Shown here: positions 22,301-30,149 of the stretch, piece after piece | Layout: each line of letters starts with the position of its first letter | How positions within the stretch are numbered: position 1 is the first letter of the stretch | The notes under the pieces: generated by a model | The model's input: only the letters and a program-made list of their open reading frames with translations | The model's database searches: none | Told to the model about the DNA's origin: nothing | Program-made: the position numbers and the translations under genes | Assembly: GCA_026119855.1 (NCBI GenBank) | Contig: JAOWBW010000190.1 | Span: 310,001-374,000, forward strand | Direction: 5' to 3' | Length of the DNA stretch: 64,000 nt | DNA from: Campanula takesimana | Taxonomy: Eukaryota > Streptophyta > Magnoliopsida > Asterales > Campanulaceae

Positions 22301-24592
22301 TCCTTTCTTTCTTATATGTGTGACTATATTACTCCCTCCGTCCAAGAAAGATGGTCCCACTTTGTTTTTTCGTGGTCAACTCAATTGGACTTTAACCAAA
22401 ATTTTATATAAATTTGATTATCATCATTAAATTTTATATATTGTTATTGATTATCATCATTAAATTTTATACTCCCTCCATCCCAGAGTAAGAGTCCTAT
22501 CTTTATCTTGGTTGTGCACGCTATTAAGAAAACAATAGAAAATGGATAAACATTGCAAGTGGGCTGAGGATATAAATATCCAAAACACTATTCATAATGC
22601 AAGTGGATGAAAAGTATGTTAGTAAGTGTTGATTTTTTTTTTTTTTTTGGTAATTATAGAAGCATTAGAAGGACAAAATTGTCCAATACACTATTCATCA
22701 TTGGCAATTTTGGAATGGGACTTTTTGTCTGGGATGTACCAAAAAGGAAAGTAGGACTCTTATTCTGGGACAGAGGGAGTATATTGTTATTGAAAGTATA
22801 TTGTAGGTGAAAATACTGAAGTTATGAACCACTTTCGCTTCTGCAGGAGATAACTTCTTCAAGACAGCGACATATACGATAGAAGCCATATGTGCAAGGA
22901 CATACGAGGACACGACAAATAAGCTTAAGGATATAGAAGGTCAGATTCTTAGAAAGAGAAATGAGCTACGACAATTCGAGACAGAGTACAGAAAGGTATT
23001 TGCTCCTACTCTTGCCTGGTTATTCTGTTGGCAATATCAACTTATACATTTTTTATTCCTCGTCATATATCGCAGGCGTTGGCACGCTATCATGAAGTGA
23101 CAAATCGATATAATCAGGAAAAACTATCTGTAAGTTCTCTAATCTACAGTCATTGAATGATATTTCCAAATACTGACCTTGTTCCTGCGTTAAGTTGGTT
23201 GATGTGATAATCAAATTATTGGGGGTTTGGCTTCACCAGAAAAAATAGGCAATCTGTCTTTTCAGAGTTATTGCCCCAATCAAAAAATATTCTTGTGATA
23301 GGCCCTAGACTTAATAATAAAACGCTCTGAAAAGCCCACATACGAAGAAGACTTTTGGTTGCGATCATTTGTATTAAGACGAGGTTCCATCTTAAGAAAG
23401 TAGGGCTTAGTTGATCCATGATTTATGTTTCATTTTTCCTTTTCTTTGTTTCGAGTTATATATAGAGGTACGTAAGGCAAACTTTCATTTAATGCCGGTT
23501 GGTGTTCCAAAAGTCCCACCTATGGCACTTGAACATAAGATCAATATACTTCTAGGAGAACAAAATATATGGGTTTTCAGGTGAAATTTTTTGGATCTTC
23601 CTATTTTTTAGCATCTGAACTGTGAATTGTCTTCTTCTTACTCTTTCTTTAATCTAATATACTTCTTTTCTTATAAAAATAAATAAATAAATAATGGGGT
23701 TTGGCTTCACTACTAGTAATTCAATGGTTATGAATAAAGGATGACATCACAGTGTGATGTCAGACCTAATAAGTCATTGCCGTTGGATCATTAGTGACAC
23801 GCAATATGGCACACAGAAGTGGTTTTGAGCATTTGGTCATCTGTGGTGAAAATATTGTCCCTTTTCTAAATGGGACTTGATAATAAATTCGAAAAGGTAC
23901 GGTTATGTAACTCATCAACCATAAAAGAGTTTTACTTGTCAAATGAGGCAGTCTTCTTGGGATGGAGGGAGTAATTTTTCAAACGTTGCAATCATTCTAT
24001 ATGTGTCTCACAAATGCTCATGCATACACACAAACACAAGTTGATTAATGGGGCATTGAATATACAATAATACTTCCTCTGTCTCAAAATGATCTTCATA
24101 TTTGACTATTTAAACTTTTTGAAGATATGAATATTTGCTTCACTAGCCATGTTGTGTTTATACACTTTTAAGCCTAAATTGTAGAAATACTAACTTTTTG
24201 GGACAATGGAAAATGGCAAATGAGAAGATCATTTTGGGACAGAGGGAGCAACAAATATTTTTCTTGTCAGTCAATTAGTATTCTCTGGTTAGTTTTCAGC
24301 TTTCCGTTATTTTCCCTTGACGTTCTTGTTAATCAGACAATGCCACTAAATTCAGGTTGACGAGCTTCTAAAACAGCGAGACACCATCCAATCATCATTC
24401 ACTGTAGGTAGGTCAGTCGCTCTAGGTAGTGGGAGCAGTACACAATTTAGCAATGGCAGCAATAGCAAAACTTCCAGTGAAGATTACAAGGCCGATAGCC
24501 CAGGGGAGGAAGGAGGTTCTGATGGAAAGGACAAGTCTGCAAAGAAGAAATGGTTCAACCTCAACCTTAAATCCGATAAAAAGACGGGGTAA
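3962..24592 (+). CDS. ARG1: ARG1/DnaJ15-type J-domain protein, 413 aa, 11 coding exons
   Basis: Exons: 3962-4089, 4553-4676, 12615-12697, 12782-12893, 12967-13071, 13183-13233, 22002-22091, 22164-22272, 22847-22995, 23076-23129, 24356-24592. All introns are GT-AG, all phases close, and the sum is 1,242 nt. The J domain (about residues 17-82) starts RRDPYEVL, carries the HPD motif in YHPDKNAN at the start of exon 2, and ends [11 protein letters not shown]. The middle contains [33 protein letters not shown] and [12 protein letters not shown], all hallmarks of the plant ARG1/ARL family. A heptad-like coiled-coil region (about 285-350, with [16 protein letters not shown] and VDELLKQRD) precedes a Ser/Gly/Lys-rich tail ending [16 protein letters not shown]1 family members are peripheral membrane J proteins needed for root and hypocotyl gravitropism, probably acting in trafficking of auxin carriers. 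Length matches the Arabidopsis protein (about 410 aa). Introns 2 (7,938 bp) and 6 (8,768 bp) are swollen by transposons; intron 8 has a weak-looking donor (GTTTGA). It appears intact. Confidence 0.95.
4677..7132. other. Intron 2 of the ARG1-type gene, first part
   Basis: No gene or complete transposon was recognised. The segment has ordinary intron composition; its only notable structure is the 29-bp inverted repeat at 6137-6305. Confidence 0.6.
6137..6305. repeat. Perfect 29-bp inverted repeat (fold-back) in intron 2
   Basis: The left arm at 6137-6165 (TTTTCCATTCTGCAATTC...) is matched exactly in reverse complement by 6277-6305 (...GAATTGCAGAATGGAAAA). The spacer is 111 bp. The match does not extend beyond the arms and no target duplication is evident. 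Confidence 0.85.
7176..7204. repeat. TA microsatellite
   Basis: Pure AT dinucleotide run between a truncated Stowaway end (CTCCCTCCGTCCCC at 7133) and the next MITE. Confidence 0.85.
7205..7355. mobile_element. Stowaway-type MITE (151 bp)
   Basis: The ends CTCACTCTGT and ACGAAGGGAG are degenerate Stowaway terminal repeats flanked by TA. The arms (GTTCACTTTTGGTCAACG and inverse) pair over most of the element. A CA microsatellite (7358-7392) follows directly. Confidence 0.75.
7356..8240. other. Intron 2, segment between a MITE and an LTR fragment
   Basis: Contains a CA repeat and AT-rich unique-looking sequence. No gene or element boundary was recognised. Confidence 0.5.
8241..8692 (+). mobile_element. 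LTR fragment in inverted orientation to the LTR at 10041-10841
   Basis: Starts GTACGACACAAAGAAG and is collinear with roughly the first half of the minus-strand LTR at 10041-10841. Shared blocks include ATCTTCTCAGCTGGTC, AACACCAATGTTGA and TAAATTGATGAATAAAAATA. It stops abruptly near GAACTTGCTTGAGC... at about 8,690. It lies in opposite orientation to its partner, so it is not the second LTR of a normal element. Confidence 0.7.
8693..10026 (-). mobile_element. Internal remnant of an LTR retrotransposon (minus strand)
   Basis: Lies inside the primer-binding site at 10027-10038, on its internal side. On the minus strand a short frame starting [14 protein letters not shown] (near 9,520) may be the start of a gag-like reading frame. 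A purine-rich, Lys/Glu-rich stretch follows (T/C-rich on the plus strand at 8,990-9,300). No protease, integrase or reverse transcriptase motif was found, so it is a non-autonomous or heavily deleted element. A Stowaway MITE (9681-9941) sits inside. Confidence 0.45.
9681..9941. mobile_element. Stowaway-type MITE (261 bp)
   Basis: CTCCCACCATCCCACTCGAA at the left end and an inverse ending GGGTGGGACGAAGGGAG at the right, flanked by TA. Inner arms repeat the motif ATTCGAATTAGGAC in inverse order. Confidence 0.8.
10027..10038 (-). other. Primer-binding site (tRNA-Met type)
   Basis: On the minus strand TGGTATCAGAGC begins three bases after the LTR end (…CACAACA). It matches the 3' end complement of initiator tRNA-Met, used by plant LTR elements to prime minus-strand DNA synthesis. 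Confidence 0.75.
10041..10841 (-). repeat. LTR (801 bp) of a minus-strand retrotransposon
   Basis: On the minus strand it runs from TGTACGACACAAAG at 10841 to CACAACA at 10041, next to the primer-binding site. The first ~450 bp have an inverted counterpart at 8241-8692. No same-orientation partner LTR was found in the window. Confidence 0.65.
10842..12614. other. Intron 2, last part, with degenerate elements
   Basis: Holds a Stowaway-like left end at 11186 (CTCCCTCCCCATTCC) and a possible matching right end near 12,379 (TTTTGGGACGGCTGGACGG), split by the 11355-12300 element. A T run lies near 12,095-12,119. No gene seen. Confidence 0.4.
11355..12300. mobile_element. Degenerate hAT-like element with GGCGC-rich ends
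   Basis: The left end CTAGTGGTTAAAAGCC...CCTAGGCG and the right end (inverse CATAGTTGTTCAAGGG, then GCGCAGCAAGGC) resemble the ends of the better preserved element at 15673-16589. No target duplication was found, so the exact borders are uncertain. Confidence 0.4.
13413..13695. mobile_element. Stowaway MITE (283 bp)
   Basis: CTCCCTCCGTCCCACTAGAA at the left, inverse ending ATGGGACGGAGGGAG at the right, flanked by TA on both sides. Subterminal AGTGAGAC motifs are inverted on the right. Confidence 0.9.
13994..14230. mobile_element. Stowaway MITE with degraded right end
   Basis: Left end CTCCCTCCGTCCCAAAATGA. The inner arms (CGCCGTTACTACGAAGGAAC and its inverse) pair almost perfectly, but the right terminus has decayed to GTGAAGATAGTATT. 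Confidence 0.75.
15673..16589. mobile_element. Non-autonomous hAT element (917 bp) with perfect 8-bp duplication
   Basis: The ends CATAGTTATGAAAAGCGC and (inverse) CATAGTTATTAAAAGCGC are flanked by TGTTCAAG on both sides (15665-15672 and 16590-16597). The termini are extremely GC-rich and repetitive, with GCGCCTAGGCGCAAGGCGC-type motifs at both ends. The interior is AT-rich with a short ACCTCCGGCGA cluster near 15,900. No transposase is present. Confidence 0.9.
18873..19101. mobile_element. Stowaway MITE (229 bp)
   Basis: CTCCCACCGTCCCATTTTAA at the left and an inverse ending AAATGGGACGGGGGGAG at the right, flanked by TA. Nested in the Mutator-like element. Confidence 0.85.
19430..20240. repeat. 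Tandem array of palindromic units (73-91 bp period)
   Basis: Seven clear units between about 19,700 and 20,230 each contain the hairpin CAACTGAGAACTTA-loop-TAAGTTCTCAGTTG (14-bp stem, 4-nt loop), at about 19,710, 19,799, 19,888, 19,963, 20,037, 20,109 and 20,200. They are separated by a linker of the type GTTTGGTCGCCGGAGTTGAT...TTCTTAGTAGTTTAGTTGA. Spacing alternates between about 74 and 90 bp because some linkers contain an extra GTTGGTGGTCGCTGGA block. More degraded copies extend left to 19,430. Confidence 0.85.
20921..21180. mobile_element. Stowaway MITE (260 bp)
   Basis: CTCCCTCCGTCCCATTTTAT at the left and an inverse ending CAATGGGACAGAGGGAG at the right, flanked by TA. Confidence 0.88.
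21414..21633. mobile_element. Stowaway MITE (220 bp) inserted in an older MITE
   Basis: CTCCCTCCGTCCCAGCTCAC at the left and the inverse ending GTGGGACGGAGGGAG at the right; CACTTGACAC repeats inside. An older MITE end (CTCCCTCTGTCACAACTTAA) lies just left at 21342. A third, truncated one starts at 21727 (CTCCCTCCGTCTCAGTG). Confidence 0.88.
22472..22778. mobile_element. Stowaway MITE (307 bp) in intron 8
   Basis: CTCCCTCCATCCCAGAGTAA at the left and the inverse ending ATTCTGGGACAGAGGGAG at the right, flanked by TA. A truncated copy of a different subfamily (CTCCCTCCGTCCAAGAAAGA) starts at 22332 just upstream. Confidence 0.88.
24073..24248. mobile_element. Stowaway MITE (176 bp) in intron 10
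   Basis: CTTCCTCTGTCTCAAAATGA at the left and the inverse ending CATTTTGGGACAGAGGGAG at the right. The same subfamily is present at 28082-28260. Confidence 0.85.
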
Positions 24593-25108
24593 AAGTAAGT
24601 GGTTTATAACAAAATAGTCATTTGTGTATCATATTTACAACAGGTATGGAGTTCCATATTTCCCTAAAAAAAACTCTCTCCCCTCCCCTCCCCCTCTCTG
24701 GTTTTGCTTCCCCGTAACTTTTCGGTTGTATTCCTTATTTGATTTATATTTCTTGGTGGTATTCTTGAGTCTTGTCCATAGTTTGCTTGTTATAATTCAT
24801 CCCTTCATATGGTACTTGTATTTAGTAGAGTTTAATTCATTTTTCAATTGAGCTTTTGATAATTGTGATCTTTGATAGTGTTCATTTGCAACACTCGTTA
24901 GATTTGTTTTTTGTAAAAGGAATGTACATCTTCTACCAAGTGGGGTACAAGTGATGATTCGTAAAGTACAACCGTTTTCATTTCTCTTTTCAAGTAAAAT
25001 CCCAACCAATTGGAAAGTTGCTTTGTTGGCTTGAGCATCTTATAAGTTCTTTGCTAAAATTTCAGTTCTAGTTTTATTGGTATTTTCTAAAAAAAGACTT
25101 AAAAATTA
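24593..25108 (+). other. 3'-UTR and downstream flank of the ARG1-type gene
   Basis: AT-rich sequence after the TAA stop. A possible 3'-UTR intron (GTAAGTGG at about 24,595 to ACAACAG at about 24,643) can be drawn, but it is not needed. No canonical AATAAA signal stands out. No further gene. Confidence 0.4.
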
Positions 25109-25804
25109 GGGAAAATACAGAAATATGCCCCTGAACTTAGCGATTGGATCAGATAAGTCCCTAATGTCGTTTATTGGCACATTTGCCCCTCAACTCAATG
25201 AAAAATAGGGCAAATTTGACCTCTTTTAATTTTTTGATCCAAAATCTAAATTATCATCCAAAATTTAACGATTACAGACCTATATTGAATTAAACAACTT
25301 GAAAATGGATAAATTGTGAACTATCAAATTATATATGCTAAAGAATATTAATTATAGAATTGATAGTATGTCATATATCTTATTTTTTAATAATTGATAT
25401 TTAATTAATCACAATATTTTGAGAAGCTATTTTTTCTAAATTTTAAAAAGTCACACTCTTAATTTAATTTTAGAAATATCTTAATTTTGTAATATTAATC
25501 ATGACTATCGCCTATCAATAAAAAACATGACCAAGGCAAAAACTATAAGAGCAAGAGCAAGGATTTGGTAGGAACGGGGATAAATCACCGCTACACCACC
25601 ACTTCATCTACCACAACCCGCCATCATAACAATAAGTTTATTTTGATAAGTATTTGTTGCAATACGGATCATATAATAACATACTAAAATTTGAAAATAA
25701 TTAAAATAAAATAAATAAGTTCAAACTCAAAACTATCTCTAAATTAATCTTTATCATTCTCCTTCATTTATTAACATCATTTATTAAGTTTAACTATAAA
25801 TAAA

Positions 25805-27301
25805 GGGCAAATTGCAAATTAGTTACCTGAGTTTGTCGTCAAGTTTCAATTAGTTACCCAGTTTGTGTTTCGGTCAATTTAGTTATTGAATTTGTCTTTT
25901 TGTTACAATTAGGTGTAAAATTTGTTAGCTCATTAGAAAACTAATGAAAATGGATGAATAATGTAACAAAGTTCTTTCAAGATTGCAATGATCAACCCTA
26001 AAGTTTAAATTATTCCATTACACCTCCAAACTAACGAATGTTAAGAGCTATCTTCTTTCTAACCAACAACAACAATAACAAGCCCAAGTCCGGCAACCAC
26101 GATAACCACCGACATCATCACTATCTCAAAATCCGGTCATCACCACCACCCAAATCCGGCCACTACCATAACCACCTATCTTCTAATCAACAACAACAAT
26201 AACAATGTTAATGAGACACCCAAATCCAAACCCAAACAACCACCATTGCACTCGCCTAATTAGACTCCAATTCAATACGGTCGAAATACGGTCATCACCA
26301 CCACCCATATCAAGTTTCAAACCAATCAATCCCGGTCGGAGATAGCGTGTTTTCCGACCGGAGCTACTGGATCTACGGCTTCGTCGTAGTGAGGGCACGT
26401 ACCAGATCTGGATAGGTGACGGCTAGAGATATTGTCAGAGGTCGTGGAGGTCGTCGGAGCTCTTCAACGGTCACACCATGTTGTCACCGGAATAGAGAGA
26501 GGAAGAAAGGAAGGAGGGGCCCGACGTCGCCGGAGGAAGAGGGAGGCGAGGGAGAGAGCGCCGACGTCGCCGGCCCTAAGCACAGCCATTGCCACCTTGA
26601 AGATCGTCCAAGCGTCGCCGTCGGTAAAGCTTCCTGGCCGAATGAAAAGAAAGGGGACATCGGGGTTATGGTTAGGGTTTGGAGAGAATGAGAGACAACC
26701 GGAGGCGAGGGTGAGACGACTGAAGGTGAGGGGGGCGACCGGTGGGTAGAGGTTTCACCGGAGAGGACGAACGGAGATGGAGAGAGTGTGCGTGTTTTTT
26801 ATAGAGAGAATCGTGTGTATGACAGATCGGAGAAGAAGGGGGTTAGGTCTTAGACAGATAAAAGGTGGAGGTAGAGGTGGAGATAGCCGGAGGGGTCGCC
26901 GGAGGAGGGGTTGGGGGATCGCCGGAGGAGGGGTTGGGGGATCGCCGGAGGAGGGTGTAGTGATAGAGAGAGAATGTAGTGAGAGAAAGTAGAGAGATAG
27001 AGAGAGGGAACGTCTCTGTGCGCCGAATGAGAGATGGGAGGGGAGGGGAGGGGATGTTGTTTCTAAACATTCGTTAGTTTGGGGTGTAATGGAATAATTT
27101 AAACTTTAGGTTGATCATTGCAATTTTAAAAGAACTTTATTACATTTTTCATCCATTTTCATTAGTATTCTAATGGGCTAACAAATTTTACACCTAATTG
27201 TAACAAAAAGACAAATTCAATAACTAAATTGACCGAAACACAAACTGGGTAACTAATTGAAACTTGACGACAAACTCAGGTAACTAATTTGCAATTTGCC
27301 C
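25805..27301. mobile_element. Mutator-like element (1,497 bp), ~235-bp TIRs, 9-bp duplication (inner)
   Basis: Left arm 25,805-26,040 starts GGGCAAATTGCAAATTAG; right arm 27,068-27,301 is its near-perfect inverse. The 9-bp duplication ATAAATAAA flanks it exactly (25796-25804 and 27302-27310), diagnostic for the Mutator superfamily. It has no transposase. The interior (about 26,050-27,060) is GC-rich with GCCGGAGGAGG-type repeats, a composition typical of Pack-MULE cargo, but no source gene is recognised. Confidence 0.9.
26340..27060. other. GC-rich interior of the inner Mutator-like element
   Basis: Open frames on both strands (up to 105 codons) are Arg/Gly/Ser-rich and low complexity. A 21-22 bp unit containing ATCGCCGGAGGAGGGG is repeated about three times near 26,895-26,960. 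Similar CCGGCGA and CGCCGGAG motifs occur inside the elements at 17,936-20,497 and 30,150-32,545. It may be captured 5' gene sequence, or just family-specific repeat sequence. I see no convincing coding region. Confidence 0.4.
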
Positions 27302-27888
27302 ATAAATAAATAAGTTTAAATGATATTCTCATCCAAATGAATATTTATTTATTTTATATTAAATACATCTTAAAATGAATTTCCAACATTTAATTTTTTT
27401 CTCAAGTTAGTTTTCTACCATTTTATTTTTATATTTTTATTTACATTTGAAAAAAAAACAAAATATAAAGCGCTTAGCAAGAATATCATATATGTTGACT
27501 ATAAGATTTTATTAAATTTGTAAATAAAAATTTATGTTGGAATTGTCAGTATGTCATAAATAGAACTTCATAAAATATTTTTTTTTCTTTTTTTTTTCTA
27601 CTTCTCATATTAATTTGTTTTATTTAAGTACTTTATTATTTTATAAACATTTTTCAGTATAATATAGTTTAATAATTCATAATTTTTCCATTTTCAAGTT
27701 TTTTAATTTGATTTAGGTCCTATTGTCGTTAAATTTTGGATAAAAGTTAAATTCTGGATGAAAAAATTAACGGAGGCCAAATCTGCCATATTTTTCATTG
27801 AGTTGAGGGACAAATGTGCCAATAAACGACGTTAGGGGCATATATGCATCCAATCGCTAAGTTCAGGGGCATATTTATGTATTTTCCC

Positions 27889-29477
27889 CTTTTATTGTCA
27901 CAATTTTCCAATGATGAAGTAAAACAGATTCAAGTGTAAGAAAAGATTAATGGGAGCTGACTAGATTGTAAATTACCTTGTTTGTTTTACTATAGAAAGG
28001 TGTTGCTATCCAATCTTTACACCTTTTTATTCTCCTTAAATGTTGTCTGCCTATTGCTTTCAAACTCTTTGTTGTAAAATACTCCCTCCGGCCGAAAATG
28101 ATCTTTTTATTTACCATTTCTCGTTGTCCCAAAAAGTTCTTCACCTTTCTACAATTTAGGCTTAAAAGTGCCTAAACAATACATGGCTAGCAAAGCAAGT
28201 GTTCATATCCTTAAAAAGTTTGAATAGTCAAACGCGAAGATCATTTTAGGACGGAGGGGGTAGTTATTTGAGATTTCTCCACAATTACAGTAAAAAGGGA
28301 CTGATGACTTTTTTTTTTTTTTTTTTTGGCATAAAGTTAAAGTTAATATTTAATGATGCACTGAAATGGATCTAGAACTGTTGCTACGATTTGATTAAGT
28401 ATGCCTTTTTTGGTATCGAGATGTCGAAATTGGTAGGTGCAATGATTTTTCCAAGTCTACCTTTTTTGGTATTGAGATGGAAATTTGTTAGGGTTAAATG
28501 TTGAGTAAGTTTGTCACTCGATTCACATTTTGCCAATTAAATCTCACTCGTCAAAAGTAAAAGCAAGACCAAATTTTGACTGCGCGGCTAATTTTTGCAG
28601 CTCCAGTGGTTTCTTACGATTCCATGTGTCTCTACAAAAACAATAACAAAAGCATTAGTCTCAAAATAGTTTGGGGTCGGTTAACACGAATCATCATATA
28701 GTGATAATAGAACAATAGATATATAATAGACAGTGAAAATGAAAATGATAATAAAAAAATGAAAAAAATAAAAAAATCAACCTCCATCACACACATGAAT
28801 TTTTGCCCTCTACTTCGGTTTTTTTTGCGCCATATTTTCATCAAATCAAAGTAAACTCATAGTATCATTTTCAATCACCCTAATTCTTGTGTATCTAACT
28901 GAATGTTTAAATTTCATTTAATGGTTATTTTGAACATTTTTTATTTTCATATGGTTAAATGACAAAAATTTATAAATATTTTTGTCATTCACATTCTAAA
29001 CATTTAATTATGCAAATTTAAAATTACTAGTGAAAATTTGGTTAAAAAATATTAGGGACCGTTCTTTTATTATAAAGATCTTTATTTTTTATTTTTTTTA
29101 TTTTTTTATGGACATTCATTCAGGAATGGAGTTCGTACATTAATCATCCATGAGTTCACATTAATATGATCCCCTAGTCTTAATGATTATAAAAGGTTTT
29201 CCAATCGAACATATTTCTTGTTCTGTAAATAAACATAAAACATATGGAAAGAAAAAAAATGAGAAAGCACGTAATAATACGTCATCTCATTTTTTTCCCA
29301 CAAAATTTGAAATTATATATTGTATGAAACTACATAATTAATCATATCGATAAACAAAGAATAAATAAATTTAACGAAGATGCAAAGATACCTACCCTAG
29401 TTTTAACCTAATCCTTACACTAATGCGCTTTGCTAAGTACCGTACAACTTAGCGACACATAACTTTAATATACTGTA
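27889..29477. other. Intergenic AT-rich region
   Basis: Contains one Stowaway MITE (28082-28260), a T run near 28,308-28,327 and long AT-rich stretches. No gene recognised. Confidence 0.6.
28082..28260. mobile_element. Stowaway MITE (179 bp)
   Basis: CTCCCTCCGGCCGAAAATGA at the left and the inverse ending CATTTTAGGACGGAGGGGG at the right, with inverted TTTTTAAG-type inner arms. Same subfamily as the MITE at 24073-24248. Confidence 0.85.
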
Positions 29478-29850
29478 CTCCCTCCGTTCCAGAGTAAGAG
29501 TCATACTTTCCGGTACGTCCCAGACTAAGAGTCTTATTCTTAACAGGCCCGTCTCAATAATTATGGGGGCCCTGGGCTAAAATGTAAATATTGTGCCCTT
29601 AATATGTTTTTAAAAATACATAAAAACACACACTAATATATAAGTACTTTTATATAATGGTTAATTTTTGTTGAGCACTAAAAAATTAAATATAATTCTT
29701 TGCACTGATCATCATTCAATAATTTTTTTCATACAAAATTATTCAAATATTGTAAAGTCTAAAAGCACAACTGTATAATCAAGTAGTAATTGCCAAATTA
29801 CCCCATTGGCTTCCTCTCTAAGACAATCCTTTGTATGTGTCATCATCATA

Positions 29851-30130
29851 CTCCATCCGTCCTAAAACACTATGCACCATTTTGAGAATGCATGTAAATT
29901 AATGAATAAACATATATATTCAAAAGTATTATGAGTGATAAAAAGGTTGTGAGTATGATAAGTAGAGTGGGATTTACAAGTGGGACCCAAAATTAAATGT
30001 GTCAGTATAACAAGAGGGATAGGAAGAATAGAAAAATAATAAAATTTAAACATTTTTAGAAAAAAAAAACTTACCAATGAGACACCTAAAAATGGTAAAG
30101 AATCTTTACTATTCACCCCACTCATTCTCT
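29851..30130. mobile_element. Truncated Stowaway-like MITE
   Basis: Left end CTCCATCCGTCCTAAAACAC with TA in front. Inner AAAATGGT motifs are inverted near 30,090, but the right terminus is missing. Confidence 0.55.
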
Positions 30131-30149
30131 TTCCTATTTTACTTTTGGG

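Larger units (their letters stand above)
25109..27888. mobile_element. Mutator-like element with ~235-bp terminal inverted repeats (outer)
   Basis: Left arm 25,109-25,340 starts GGGAAAATACAGAAATATGC; right arm 27,655-27,888 is its inverse. Both include CCCCTGAACTTAGCGATTGG, TCGTTTATTGGCACATTTG and TCAACTCAATGAAAAATA. Long TIRs suggest the Mutator superfamily, but flanking 9-mers do not match, so the borders may be eroded. No transposase is present. A second, complete element (25805-27301) is inserted inside. Confidence 0.75.

Noticed and set aside
26432..26992. Arg/Gly-rich frames in the Mutator-like element as captured protein genes
   Set aside because: Low-complexity composition in several frames and both strands, no recognisable domain, no splice signals.
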